DNA of 64,000 nt from WQXF01 sp031552825 (GTDB lineage: Bacteria > Bacillota > Clostridia > Christensenellales > Aristaeellaceae): the NCBI GenBank assembly GCA_031552825.1, contig JAVBMD010000004.1, positions 146,321-210,320 on the forward strand, in the 5' to 3' direction. The notes beneath the pieces are model-generated. The model was not told the DNA's origin. It saw only the letters and a list, made by a program, of their open reading frames with translations, and made no database searches. Shown piece by piece: positions 40,643 to 49,493 of the stretch. The stretch's first letter is position 1. Every line of letters begins with the position of its first letter. The translations under genes and the position numbers were made by a program.

Positions 40643-41608
40643 TTACTTAGCGCGGCGATGATCGTCTTTGAGCGTGATGACGATGTGGCGATTGGGCTCC
40701 TCGCCCTCGCTGTGTGTAGTGACATGGGGGTGCCCCTGCAGCGAGGAGTGCAGGATGCGCCGCTCGTAGGGATTCATCGGCTCCAGCGAAACCTTGCGGC
40801 CAGTCTTGTAGGCGCGGGTGGCCATGCGGGAAGCGAGGCGGCGCAAGGAATCCTCGCGCTTGGCGCGGTAGTTTTCGGTATCGAGCGTAACGCGGATGTA
40901 TTCCTCGCTGCCCTTATTGACCTGCAGACTGGTGAGGTACTGCAACGCATCCAGCGTTTCGCCACGCCGACCGATGAGGATGCCCAGCGTATCGCCGACG
41001 ATCTGCGCGAACAGATGACCTTCCGGATCGGTCTGCACATCCACCTTCACCGGCACCTGCATCAGCCGCGTCAGTTCCAGCAGGAACTGCTGCGCGCAGC
41101 CCGCTCGCGTGGCGGGATCGTGCATCGGCGGCTCCTGCCCCTCGGGTACCGGCGTAGGCCGGAAGCCGGAATCGGCGCTCGGCGCATGCACCTTGGCGGG
41201 TGCGGGACGTTCCTGACGCTCGCTGTGCGCGGGACGCTCTTGGCGCGGCGGTCTTTCTGCGGCAGGCTGTTTTTCGCGCGCCTGCTGCGGCGCGGGTTGC
41301 GGCTTCGCCTGCTCTTGCGGCCTAGGCTTTTGCGCGGGCTTGGGCGCCTGCGCTTTCTCCTGCCGCTCGGGCTCACGCTCGCTGAAAGAATCCAGCGTCA
41401 GCGAACTTAGCGCGGAGAGCATCTCGTCGCCGTCGTCGTCCATTTCCAGCTGCACGCGCGCCTGCTTGCTGCCGAAGAGGCCGAACAGCCCCTTCGCGCC
41501 TTCCTCCAGCACATGCACCTTTACATCGGAGATGGTGCAGCCCAGCTGGCGCAACCCATCGCTGATGGCCTCCTCGGTAGTTCTCCCGGTGAATATATGC
41601 TTGCTCAT
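40643..41608 (-). CDS. jag: RNA-binding protein Jag/KhpB
   Basis: A 321-residue RNA-binding protein. The Jag_N domain (residues 1-55) has the KGLFGLFGSKQARV motif. A long Pro/Gln/Glu/Arg-rich linker (about 70-165) follows, then a KH domain with the GRRG loop in LGILIGRRGETLDALQYLTSLQVN, and an R3H domain (YRAKREDSLRRLASRMA, ERRILHSSLQ). Its start overlaps the yidC stop by 4 bases. In other Firmicutes it works with KhpA and affects cell elongation; its place after yidC is conserved. Confidence 0.95.
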   Translation of the reverse strand: MSKHIFTGRTTEEAISDGLRQLGCTISDVKVHVLEEGAKGLFGLFGSKQARVQLEMDDDGDEMLSALSSLTLDSFSEREPERQEKAQAPKPAQKPRPQEQAKPQPAPQQAREKQPAAERPPRQERPAHSERQERPAPAKVHAPSADSGFRPTPVPEGQEPPMHDPATRAGCAQQFLLELTRLMQVPVKVDVQTDPEGHLFAQIVGDTLGILIGRRGETLDALQYLTSLQVNKGSEEYIRVTLDTENYRAKREDSLRRLASRMATRAYKTGRKVSLEPMNPYERRILHSSLQGHPHVTTHSEGEEPNRHIVITLKDDHRRAK

Positions 41609-42597
41609 TTGATGCCAACCTCCTCCGCGACTGCGGCTTTACGGTCCTGCCAATCGAAATAGCGAGCGAAGAAAAACTGTTGAATGCCAGCGATGATATT
41701 GCTCGTGACCCAGTACAGGGCAAAGGCCGCCGAGGAAGTGGTACAAAAGATTAGCGACATGATCGGCATCATCAGCATCATCGATTTGTTCATGCTGGCG
41801 GCTTGATCGGTGCCGCTGGAAGAGGGGGCGGAGGTAGGCATGAGCTTCTGGGTGATGTACTGCGTGCCAACGGCCAGCAGCGGCAGGATGAAGTACCCGT
41901 TGCGCTGGATGTACAGCGAGAACTTGAAGAACAGCATCGGAACGTTGCCCCAACCGGCGAGGGTCTGCAGGTAGGGCTGATACGCTTGGGTTGCGCTGAT
42001 GACGGCGGGGATGTTGTCAAGATAGGCCTTGAACGCATCCGCGCCGACCTTGCCTTCGCCAAAGACGAGCGGCTGCATATTCGGAATGGTGAGGCTGACC
42101 TTCTCCCACACGCTTTGGCCGACGGCGCGCAGCGCGTTGAGATCCGGATACATCGGCGAGGTGAAGGTGTCGGGCATCCACAGGTTGCGGATCCACAGGA
42201 AAGGTTCGGGCGTGGGCGCAATGCCGTGGGTCAGCTGCAAATATTGCTCCACGAGCTTGGCGTTGGCTACCGAGCGCATCGCGCCGAACATTGCGAACAG
42301 GATCGGCAGCGTCAGCAGCATCGGCAGGCAGCCGGACAGCATGCTCACCCCCTCTGCTTTATAAAGCTCCTGCGTTTTCTGGTTGAGCTTTTCGCGGTCG
42401 TTGCCGTACTTCTTGCGCAACGCTTCCATCTTCGGGTTCAGCGCGGCCGTACGCTTCATGCTGCGGCGGCTCTTGAGATCCAGCGGCGTCAAGCACAGCT
42501 TGACGAATACCGTGAACAGGATGATGGCGACGCCGTAGTTGGGTACCAGCCGATAGAAGAAGTCGATGATGCCCAGCAAAAAATCGGTGATGTTCAT
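41605..42597 (-). CDS. yidC: Membrane protein insertase YidC
   Basis: A 330-residue Oxa1-type insertase. The conserved cytoplasm-facing groove Arg lies in the second part of LTPLDLKSRRSMKRTAALNP; the coiled loop KMEALRKKYGNDREKLNQKTQELYK and the helix MLSGCLPMLLTLPILFAMFGAM follow. A large insert between helices (residues about 115-200) is longer than in Bacillus SpoIIIJ. The N-terminus has no lipoprotein signal, unlike Bacillus YidC1. It is downstream of yidD and overlaps jag by 4 bases. Confidence 0.95.
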   Translation of the reverse strand: MNITDFLLGIIDFFYRLVPNYGVAIILFTVFVKLCLTPLDLKSRRSMKRTAALNPKMEALRKKYGNDREKLNQKTQELYKAEGVSMLSGCLPMLLTLPILFAMFGAMRSVANAKLVEQYLQLTHGIAPTPEPFLWIRNLWMPDTFTSPMYPDLNALRAVGQSVWEKVSLTIPNMQPLVFGEGKVGADAFKAYLDNIPAVISATQAYQPYLQTLAGWGNVPMLFFKFSLYIQRNGYFILPLLAVGTQYITQKLMPTSAPSSSGTDQAASMNKSMMLMMPIMSLIFCTTSSAAFALYWVTSNIIAGIQQFFFARYFDWQDRKAAVAEEVGIK

Positions 42598-42638
42598 TTC
42601 CAGAGCGTCCTCCTATGGTTCCGCAGAGTGCGATGGGA

Positions 42639-42848
42639 TTAAGGCACCGGGTCATAACCGCCGGGGTGGAAGGGGTGGCACCGGAGCACCCTGCGCAGCG
42701 CCAGCCAGCCGCCGCGCGCCGCGCCATATTTTTCGATGGCCTCCGCCGCGTATTCTGAGCAGGAGGGGATGAAGCGGCAGGAAGGAGGCTTCAACGGACT
42801 GATCTGCTGCCGGTAGAAGCGCACCAAGGCCAGCAAAACCTTTTTCAT
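42639..42848 (-). CDS. yidD: Membrane protein insertion efficiency factor YidD
   Basis: A 69-residue protein with the family signatures RFYRQQISPLKPPSCRFIPS followed by CSEYAAEAIEKYGA, and HPFHPGGYDPVP at the end. ATG 42848 overlaps the rnpA stop as ATGA. It sits between rnpA and yidC, the usual position. Confidence 0.95.
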   Translation of the reverse strand: MKKVLLALVRFYRQQISPLKPPSCRFIPSCSEYAAEAIEKYGAARGGWLALRRVLRCHPFHPGGYDPVP

Positions 42849-43228
42849 GGCGCAGCCTCCGTCTTTTGCGCGGGCTTGTCCTGCGCGCCGCAAGGGGGCT
42901 CTTGCAGAAAAAGCCCCTGCTTTCGCAACAGGTAACGCAGCGAGCGTTCGAGCGCCGGATAGGGCGCCTGCGCCGCCGCTTCACGGGCGACCAGCACGTA
43001 TTGCCCGGTGCGCAGCCCAGGGAGGAGCAGCCGGAAAGCCTCGCGCATGCGTCGCTTGGTGCGGTTGCGCACCACGGCGTTGCCGATCTTCTTGCTGACG
43101 GAGAAGCCCACCAACAAACGCGGCCCGCGCACGTAGAGCAATACCATCTCGCGGCAGGCCATGGACTTCCCTTTGCGGTAGACAAACTGAAACTGACGGT
43201 TCTTTTGTAGGCGATAGACTTTCTTCAC
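42845..43228 (-). CDS. rnpA: Ribonuclease P protein component
   Basis: Protein subunit that helps the RNase P RNA cut tRNA leaders; 127 residues. It carries VYRLQKNRQFQFVYRKGKS, GFSVSKKIGNAVVRNRTKRRMREAFR with the RNR motif, and GQYVLVAREAA. The GTG at 43226-43228 gives the family N-terminus (VKKVYRL); no strong ribosome-binding site precedes it. It is 132 bases after rpmH and overlaps yidD by 4 bases. Confidence 0.94.
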   Translation of the reverse strand: MKKVYRLQKNRQFQFVYRKGKSMACREMVLLYVRGPRLLVGFSVSKKIGNAVVRNRTKRRMREAFRLLLPGLRTGQYVLVAREAAAQAPYPALERSLRYLLRKQGLFLQEPPCGAQDKPAQKTEAAP

Positions 43229-43360
43229 CGGATGCACCCATTCCCGCGCGGGATTTGCCGGAACGCACCGGCATGCGCGCATACATGGCAAAAGCCCGCG
43301 CCCGGCACAGACGCGGAGCGCAGAGCCGGGCCGGGCCGGTGGTTCCGGAGGCGTGGCAAA

Positions 43361-43495
43361 TTACACCGTGAGCGAAGCGCGGCCACGGCGGCGGCGGGCG
43401 GCCAGCACGCGGCGGCCATTCTTGGTGGCCATGCGCTGACGGAAGCCATGCACCTTGCTGCGCTGACGCTTTTTGGGCTGATACGTTCTGAACAT
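43361..43495 (-). CDS. rpmH: 50S ribosomal protein L34
   Basis: A 44-residue basic protein: MFRTYQPKKRQRSKVHGF, then RMATKNGRRVLAARRRRGR, ending SLTV, a full match to L34. ATG 43495 has GGAG upstream. It heads the rpmH-rnpA-yidD-yidC-jag cluster behind a near-consensus promoter. Confidence 0.97.
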   Translation of the reverse strand: MFRTYQPKKRQRSKVHGFRQRMATKNGRRVLAARRRRGRASLTV

Positions 43496-43592
43496 AGTAG
43501 GACACTCCTTCTAAATTACCGGCAACGAGGCGACGGCATGAAATATTGGCTTATGCCGCGCAAGCGGCACTTGGCTCCACAATAACTCCCTT

Positions 43593-43621
43593 AGTATACA
43601 GGCCAAGGCATGCGCTGTCAA
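43593..43621 (-). promoter_or_regulatory. Strong sigma-A promoter of the rpmH cluster
   Basis: Minus strand -35 TTGACA (43616-43621), 17-base spacer, -10 TATACT (43593-43598). The leader to rpmH is about 90 bases. Confidence 0.85.
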
Positions 43622-43624
43622 GAC

Positions 43625-43640
43625 AAACCCCGCAGGGTTT
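43625..43640 (-). terminator. Short terminator-like hairpin after dnaE
   Basis: AAACCC/GGGTTT (43625-43630 with 43635-43640), loop CGCA, followed on the transcript by TGTCTTG. It abuts the -35 box of the rpmH promoter. Weak T-run, so termination may be partial. Confidence 0.45.
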
Positions 43641-43666
43641 TGGGGCGATTTTTTGCGATTTTTCGC

Positions 43667-46600
43667 TTATCGCATCTTCACGCAGGCCTGCCCCAGCCGT
43701 TCGCCCAGCGCGGCGAGCAGCGCCTGCGTCGGCGTGACCCACAGCGCGCGCGGCGCTTGCACCGCCTTTTGCCCATCGGCACACAGTACCACCGGCACGC
43801 CTCCAGGCGCGACGCGCAGCAGCGGCGTAAGCGCGTCAAAATCCGCCAGCGAGGGTAGCTTGAGGTATAGCTTGCGCGGATCGGCCTGTGCGGTGAAGGG
43901 CGGCGGCGCGGCATCAACCTGCGGCATACGTGGCTGTGGCGCGCCGGGCGCGGCATAGGGCGTCGCGCCCTCCAGCGGCACGGCGCTGTCGAGCAGCAGT
44001 TTGGGCGCTTCGTCCTCGCGCACCGAAAGCTTGCCGGAGAGCAGCAGCATCGCGTCGGCGGTCAGCAGCGAGAAGTGCCGCTCGTACACGCGCGGGAATA
44101 CCAGCACCTCGACCTGCCCAGTCAAATCCTCCAGCGTGAGGAAGGCCATCAGCCCGCCGCTCTTGGTGGTCTTGGTGTGCATCTCGGTCACGATCCCGCC
44201 CATGCGCGCCGCCTGCCCATCGTAGCGCAGCATGGTCTCCGGCGTGTGCTGAAGCTCCTCCAGCCAAGCGGTGTTGATCTCCAACTGCTCCAGCAGTTCG
44301 CGGTGCGCGTCCAGCGGATGCCCGGAGATGTACACGCCGGTTACCTCGCGCTCCATGGTCAGCAGCGCGGGGGCGGGGAACTCCGGCAGATCGGGCAGCG
44401 GCGGCGGCGCGGCGTCCTCCATGCCGCCTTCGAACAGCGAGAGCTGCCCCTGAATGTTGCGCTTGTTGCGCTGGCTCGCGCCCTCCAGCGCTTGCTCGTA
44501 GACGGTGAGCAGCTGGCGGCGGTTTGCGCCGGGCAGGGGCATCGCCCCGGCCTTGATGAGGCTTTCGACGACGCGCTTGTTGACCTGATCGGTGTCGATT
44601 CGGTCGGCAAAATCATAGATCGAGGTGAAAGCGCCGCCGGACTGTCGCGCCGCTACGATGGCCGCGATGGCGTTGTGCCCGCAGTTTTTCACCGCGCCCA
44701 AGCCGAAGCGGATGCCTGGCTTGCCCTCGGCGTCGGCGCCGACGCTAAAGGCGCGCGCCGAGCGGTTGATATCGGGCGGCAGCACCGGAATATCGTGCTT
44801 GCGGCAGTATTGGATGTAGACGGCGATCTTGCCGCTGTTGCCGGTGACGCTGTTCATCAGCGCCGCCATAAACTCCACCGGATGATGGCGTTTGAGCCAC
44901 GCGGTTTGCACGGCGACGACGCCGTAGGCCGCGGCGTGGGATTTGTTGAACGCGTAGGAGGCGAAGGTGCTCATCTCGTCGAAGATGCGCGAGGCGATTT
45001 CCTCGGGCACGCCTCTGCGCACCGCGCCGGGCACCACCACCTCGCCGTTTTCCACCAGTCCGTGTACGAAGTAGGCGCGCTCCTGCGCCATTACGTCGTG
45101 CTTCTTCTTGGCCATGGCGCGGCGCATCAGGTCGCTGCGGCCCAGCGAGTAGCCCGCCACGTCGCGCACGATCTGCATCACCTGCTCCTGATACACCATG
45201 CAGCCATAGGTTACCGACAGAATCGGCTCCAGCAGCGGGTGTAGGTAGCGCACCTTGGCGGGATCCTGCTTGCACTCGATGTAGCGCGGGATCGAATCCA
45301 TCGGCCCGGGGCGGTAGAGCGAGATGGCGGCGATGATGTCCTCGAAGTTCTGCGGCTTCATGTTGGAGAGGAAGGTGCGCATGCCGCCGCCTTCCAATTG
45401 AAACACGCCGTCGGTTTCCCCGGCGCTTATCATCTCGTAAATCGCCGGATCGTCCAGCGGGATATCGCCGGGCTGCATGTCGATGCCCCGGGCGCGCAGC
45501 ATGTCCAGCGTGTCGCGGATCACCGTCAGCGTGCGCAGGCCGAGGAAGTCCATCTTGAGCAGGCCGAGCTTCTCCAGCGTGCCCATGGGGAACTGGGTGG
45601 TGATGACCTCGTCATTCTTCTGCACCGGCACGTAGTCGGTAACCGGGTTCTTGGTGATGAGCACCCCGGCGGCATGGGTGGAGGCGTGGCGCGGCAATCC
45701 CTCCAGCGCCATAGCGGTGCGCAGCAAGCGCTCTACGCGCGGGTTTTCCTCCTGCGCGCGTCTCAGCTCCGGGTTGAGCTGCGGCGCCTTTTCCAGCGTC
45801 ATATCCAGCGCGAAGGGGATCATCTTGGCGACGGCGTCGACCTCGGCGTAGGGATAGTTGAGCGCGCGGCCGACATCGCGCACCACCGCCCGCGCGGCCA
45901 TGGTGCCAAAGGTGATGATTTGCGATACGTGATCCTCGCCGTAGCGCCGCGCTACGTAGTCGATGACCTCCTGCCGCCGCTCATAGCAGAAGTCGATATC
46001 CAAGTCCGGCATGGAGACGCGCTCGGGGTTCAAAAAGCGTTCAAACAGCAGGTTATAGGCCAGCGGATCCAGCGTGGTGATGTCCAGCGTGTAGGCCACG
46101 ATGGAGCCCGCGCCGCTGCCGCGCCCGGGGCCAACCATGATGCCGTGATCCTTAGCGTATTTGATAAAGTCCCAAGTGATAAGGAAGTAATCCACATAGC
46201 CCATGGTGGCGATAACGCCCAGCTCGTAGGCCAGACGCGCCTTAGCCTCCGGCGTTATGGGCTGATAGCGCTTGGCGAGGCCTTCCTCGCATAGGCGGGT
46301 AAGCATCTCCAGCGGCGTTTCGCCGGTATCCACCGGGTAGGCGGGCAGGTGGATCGATTTAAAGTCGAAGTGTACCTCGCAGCGCTCGGCGATCTCCACG
46401 CTGCGTGTCACGGCGTCCGGCCATTTGTCAAACAGTGCCGCCATCTCCTGCGGCGACTTGACGTAGAGCTCGGTGGTCTCCATGCGCATGCGCTGCTCGT
46501 CGTCGAGGGTTTTGCCGGTTTGGATGGCCATGAGCACTTCCTGCGCCTCGGCGTCCTCGCGGCGCAGGTAATGGGCGTCGTTGGTGGCCACCAGCGGGAT

Positions 46601-47188
46601 GCCGGTCTCCTGCGAGAGCTGCACGAGCAGCGGCAGCGCCTGCCGTTCGACCTCCAACCCGTGATCCATAATTTCAATGAAATAATTGCCTTGGCCGAAC
46701 ATCGCCTGCATGTTCAGCGCATAGGTGCGCGCATCCTCCATGCGGCCTTCGAGCAGCAGCTTAGGCAGTTCGCCCGACACGCAGGCCGAGAGGGCGATCA
46801 GCCCCTCGTGATGCTGCGCCAGCAACTTAAGGTCGATGCGCGGCTTATAATAAAAACCGCGGGTCCAGCCCAGCGACACCAACTTGGTCAGGTTGCGATA
46901 GCCGATATCGTTCTCGCATAGCAGGATCAAGTGGCTATATTCCCGGGCTGCGCTGCGCTTCTCGTCCATATCCTCGCAGGTATAGACCTCGCAGCCAATC
47001 ACCGGGCGAATGCCCCGGCTTTGGCATTCGGTAAAAAAGCTGACCACGCCGTACATCGCGCCGTGATCGGTGATGGCGCAGTGCCGCATGCCCAGCGCTT
47101 GGACGCGATCCAGCAGCGGCGGGATGCGGTTGGCGCCGTCGAGCAGGCTATATTCGGTATGCAGATGTAAATGGGCAAAATCCGGCAT
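43667..47188 (-). CDS. dnaE: DNA polymerase III subunit alpha (DnaE1 type)
   Basis: Replicative polymerase, 1173 residues. The PHP domain opens with FAHLHLHTEYSLLDG and AITDHGAMYGVVSF; the polymerase core has GRGSGAGSIVAYTL, PDLDIDFCYERRQEVIDYV (catalytic Asp pair) and RHASTHAAGV; the thumb/fingers region GGMRTFLSNMKPQNFEDIIAAISLYRPGPM; then a helix-hairpin-helix and an OB fold (MGGIVTEMHTKTTKSGGLMAFLTLED). There is no exonuclease insertion, so it is DnaE and not PolC. ATG 47188 follows GGAGG. It precedes the rpmH cluster in the same direction. Confidence 0.96.
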   Translation of the reverse strand: MPDFAHLHLHTEYSLLDGANRIPPLLDRVQALGMRHCAITDHGAMYGVVSFFTECQSRGIRPVIGCEVYTCEDMDEKRSAAREYSHLILLCENDIGYRNLTKLVSLGWTRGFYYKPRIDLKLLAQHHEGLIALSACVSGELPKLLLEGRMEDARTYALNMQAMFGQGNYFIEIMDHGLEVERQALPLLVQLSQETGIPLVATNDAHYLRREDAEAQEVLMAIQTGKTLDDEQRMRMETTELYVKSPQEMAALFDKWPDAVTRSVEIAERCEVHFDFKSIHLPAYPVDTGETPLEMLTRLCEEGLAKRYQPITPEAKARLAYELGVIATMGYVDYFLITWDFIKYAKDHGIMVGPGRGSGAGSIVAYTLDITTLDPLAYNLLFERFLNPERVSMPDLDIDFCYERRQEVIDYVARRYGEDHVSQIITFGTMAARAVVRDVGRALNYPYAEVDAVAKMIPFALDMTLEKAPQLNPELRRAQEENPRVERLLRTAMALEGLPRHASTHAAGVLITKNPVTDYVPVQKNDEVITTQFPMGTLEKLGLLKMDFLGLRTLTVIRDTLDMLRARGIDMQPGDIPLDDPAIYEMISAGETDGVFQLEGGGMRTFLSNMKPQNFEDIIAAISLYRPGPMDSIPRYIECKQDPAKVRYLHPLLEPILSVTYGCMVYQEQVMQIVRDVAGYSLGRSDLMRRAMAKKKHDVMAQERAYFVHGLVENGEVVVPGAVRRGVPEEIASRIFDEMSTFASYAFNKSHAAAYGVVAVQTAWLKRHHPVEFMAALMNSVTGNSGKIAVYIQYCRKHDIPVLPPDINRSARAFSVGADAEGKPGIRFGLGAVKNCGHNAIAAIVAARQSGGAFTSIYDFADRIDTDQVNKRVVESLIKAGAMPLPGANRRQLLTVYEQALEGASQRNKRNIQGQLSLFEGGMEDAAPPPLPDLPEFPAPALLTMEREVTGVYISGHPLDAHRELLEQLEINTAWLEELQHTPETMLRYDGQAARMGGIVTEMHTKTTKSGGLMAFLTLEDLTGQVEVLVFPRVYERHFSLLTADAMLLLSGKLSVREDEAPKLLLDSAVPLEGATPYAAPGAPQPRMPQVDAAPPPFTAQADPRKLYLKLPSLADFDALTPLLRVAPGGVPVVLCADGQKAVQAPRALWVTPTQALLAALGERLGQACVKMR

Positions 47189-47372
47189 GCAAACCTCCGC
47201 AAGTAAACTAACCAAATCCTATTATACCGCATTTTTCGTCATGGGCATAGCCCGGGAAAGGAATCGAAGTGCCGAAATGAAGTGCCGAATCAAAAGGCAT
47301 CCGGAATAGCACGCGGCGCGGGCGGCGCATAGAATAGCGTGGACCCCACCAATCCGAAGGAGCTTTTTCCCA

Positions 47373-48182
47373 ATGAATAATTTTTGCGATATCGATTATT
47401 TTCAGTTGTGTGGCGTGGTTAACGGCATCGGCGGGCCGGTCTCCGGTATTCGCATCGCGTATACCGTGGATGGCACCACCTCCACCACCACCACCGACGC
47501 AAGCGGAGCATATTGCATCCGCGTGCCGCGCTGCGCCAGCGTGGAGATCACCGCCAACCCGCTGCTCGGCGTAACCGCTACGCCGGCGCGCTATGTGTTT
47601 AGTCCGGTGTGTTCGGACATGCCCAGCCTGAACTTTACTTTGGCCCCGGTGGTGCCGCCCGCGACGCCCGCGACCATCACAGGCATCATTAGCAGCGCGC
47701 TGGGTCCGGTGGCCGGTATTGCCGTCAATTACACCGTCAACGGAATGACCGCCTCCACCGTTACCGGCGCCAACGGCGCGTATACGATCTCCGCGCCGCT
47801 CGGCAGCGATGTGGTCATCACGCCCTTCGCGCCCGCCGGTACCACCCTAACCCCGCCCAGCATCACCATCGCCAACGTCACCGGCAATACGATGGGGCAG
47901 AACTTTATGCTGTCTGTCGCCGCGGGGTTCTCTGTCGTCAGCGGTTCGGTATCCGGCTTGCCAGACAACGCTAGCCGCGCGGTTTCCTATACCGTGGCGG
48001 GAGGCGCTGCGGCCACTGCGATCACCAACGCGGCGGGTCAGTACAGCTTTGTCGTACCCACCGGCGCCACCAATGTGGTGATTACGCCGCCGCTCGTCGC
48101 TGGGTTCACGCCCGCTCCAGCAAACCTTACGCTGGCCATCGTGGCCGCCGATACCCCGGCGCAGAACTTCGTGTACGCATAA
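47373..48182 (+). CDS. Signal-less protein of three tandem beta-sandwich repeats (paralogue 2)
   Basis: A 269-residue protein built like the one at 39306-40118: three repeats with (V/I)SGIRIAYTVDG, TTDASGAYCIRVP, G(V/F)T-(T/A)PA-Y/L, and NF(T/M/V) ends. Its N-terminus MNNFCDIDYFQLCGVVNG is soluble with no signal peptide. Repeat 1 again holds all the cysteines (positions 5, 13, 47, 53 and 76), the other two repeats none. ATG 47373 has GAAGGAG about 8 bases ahead. It ends before its own terminator and stands alone. Function unknown. Confidence 0.75.
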   Translation: MNNFCDIDYFQLCGVVNGIGGPVSGIRIAYTVDGTTSTTTTDASGAYCIRVPRCASVEITANPLLGVTATPARYVFSPVCSDMPSLNFTLAPVVPPATPATITGIISSALGPVAGIAVNYTVNGMTASTVTGANGAYTISAPLGSDVVITPFAPAGTTLTPPSITIANVTGNTMGQNFMLSVAAGFSVVSGSVSGLPDNASRAVSYTVAGGAAATAITNAAGQYSFVVPTGATNVVITPPLVAGFTPAPANLTLAIVAADTPAQNFVYA

Positions 48183-48194
48183 TTGCACTTTTCG

Positions 48195-48224
48195 ACAGGG
48201 CGGGAGGTTCCTCGCCCTGTTTTA
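48195..48224 (+). terminator. Rho-independent terminator after the second repeat protein
   Basis: ACAGGGCG/CGCCCTGT (48195-48202 with 48213-48220) followed by TTTTA, 13 bases after the stop. Confidence 0.75.
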
Positions 48225-48285
48225 GGTTTGTCAAACATGTTGGACAGGGAAGGTTTCCCTTTGGGCTAGCCTTTCGCCTTACACA

Positions 48286-48330
48286 AAAGCGTCCTTTTCC
48301 TACGCTTCTCGCGTTTGAAATGGACGCTTT
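48286..48330. other. Inverted repeat in the gap before the regulator's 3' end
   Basis: AAAGCGTCC (48286-48294) and GGACGCTTT (48322-48330) form a 9-bp stem with a 27-base loop. It may end the regulator transcript. Otherwise 48225-48468 shows no gene. Confidence 0.35.
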
Positions 48331-48468
48331 GTTGATGAGTTGCTGATTCGAAATAGGCGTTGCCGTCAGCCACTCCCTTCTTCGGGCTCCGAATTGCTGC
48401 GGACGAGTTCTCACTGATTTGCTTGCGAAACTTAGTTTGATCGATAGAATTGCCTTGCGGGAATGCGT

Positions 48469-49107
48469 TTAATCCTTTGCGCCCCGAATGGCTTCCAAAT
48501 CATTGTACAGCGTGAACTTGCTAATGCCCAACTCATCGCAGATACGATTGCTGCTTTTGCTAATTTGAAACGCGCCCTTTTCATCTAAAAAGGAAAGAAA
48601 GGACATGCGTTCTTGCTTGTTCATGTTCCTAGGTTCTTTCCCGACCAGTACTTGCGCCTGCTGGATCAAGTAATCCATCAAGCTGTTGACATCCTGGGCG
48701 AAAAACTCGTTTTGGGTTGTCTCGAAATGGTTGTACTGTTTGAGGAAGCCTTCAAACTGGATGGTGTCGGTGATATCGAGGTTTACGCAAAGGGAGCCGA
48801 TCACCTTGCCGTTTTCGTCTTCAATATAAATAGAAGATGAACGCAGGATTTTGCCGTCGGACGTGGTGGTTACGTAATTATAGCGGTTGCCGTTGACGAC
48901 ATGGCCGCTGAGCACCTCCAACCCCAAATTGCTTCCGCAACCACCCACCAGCCGGTTGGTGATGTGCCCATTTCGGATATCGATGATGGTATGATTATAA
49001 TCTTCGGTTAAATCATGAAGAACTACTTCGCATTTACTGCCAAATTGCGTCGAAATCAGCGTTAATAGCGCTTCGAACAGCTTGGTTTCATCCGCGATTT
49101 TTTTCAT
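48469..49107 (-). CDS. YheO-PAS / helix-turn-helix regulator (DauR-like)
   Basis: A 212-residue transcription factor. Residues about 12-120 are a YheO-type PAS sensor (STQFGSKCEVVLHDLTEDYNHTIIDIRNGHIT, VGGCG, SIYIEDENGKVIGSLCVNLDITDT); residues about 165-212 are the C-terminal helix-turn-helix (SFLDEKGAFQISKSSNRICDELGISKFTLYNDL). The known member DauR controls D-arginine catabolism. It diverges from the importer and D-amino-acid enzyme operon, which fits control by a D-amino acid or related ligand. The operator-like site at 49225-49241 lies between them. Confidence 0.87.
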   Translation of the reverse strand: MKKIADETKLFEALLTLISTQFGSKCEVVLHDLTEDYNHTIIDIRNGHITNRLVGGCGSNLGLEVLSGHVVNGNRYNYVTTTSDGKILRSSSIYIEDENGKVIGSLCVNLDITDTIQFEGFLKQYNHFETTQNEFFAQDVNSLMDYLIQQAQVLVGKEPRNMNKQERMSFLSFLDEKGAFQISKSSNRICDELGISKFTLYNDLEAIRGAKD

Positions 49108-49224
49108 GAAGTCACTCCTTGAAGATGCCGCGCTTAGGGTATGCGCGAAATTTGTTAATAGTGTAACATGTTTTGCGGCAAAGGAAAACCCCTACAGACA
49201 TTTTTTTATGAATTGCTAAACAAT

Positions 49225-49241
49225 GCTAACAAATAATCAGA
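49225..49241. promoter_or_regulatory. Operator-like 17-mer upstream of the importer operon
   Basis: GCTAACAAATAATCAGA differs at only 2 of 17 positions from the site at 63223-63239 in front of the GH9 operon. It lies between the regulator gene and the binding-protein gene. Confidence 0.55.
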
Positions 49242-49325
49242 CAAAAGAACATCGCGAGGAGAAAATCCAAAATCTGATAGATTTTTATGGTTTATATAAA
49301 AAATTCTGGCAATCAATAAAACAAG

Positions 49326-49353
49326 TTGACATGATATCGGCGAATATGATAAC
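49326..49353 (+). promoter_or_regulatory. Predicted promoter of the importer/D-amino-acid operon
   Basis: Perfect -35 TTGACA (49326-49331), 16-base spacer, -10-like GATAAC (49348-49353). Transcription would start near 49360, about 134 bases before the ATG. Confidence 0.45.
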
Positions 49354-49493
49354 ATTAGCTATGCCAAGTCTGGTAGGTTTGCCAGAAATGGATGCGCAGT
49401 GCAATTTAAATCTAAAAATTAGTCAGGTGTTTTATCTGAGGATTTATTTGCGCACGCAACGGAAGATCAAAAAATAATTCAGGAGGGTCAATC

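Larger units (their letters stand above)
49108..49493. other. AT-rich divergent control region
   Basis: This 386-base gap is markedly more AT-rich than its surroundings. It holds the 17-bp operator-like site (49225-49241), a TTGACA-containing promoter (49326-49353) and A/T tracts. An 84-codon frame at 49223-49477 has AT-driven composition and no ribosome-binding site, so I do not call it a gene. Confidence 0.6.

Noticed and set aside
43496..43666. Replication origin beside rpmH
   Set aside because: The gap contains a promoter and a terminator-like hairpin but no TTATCCACA-type DnaA boxes.
49223..49477. 84-codon plus-strand frame in the AT-rich control region
   Set aside because: No ribosome-binding site, no similarity I recognise, and it overlaps the predicted operator and promoter.
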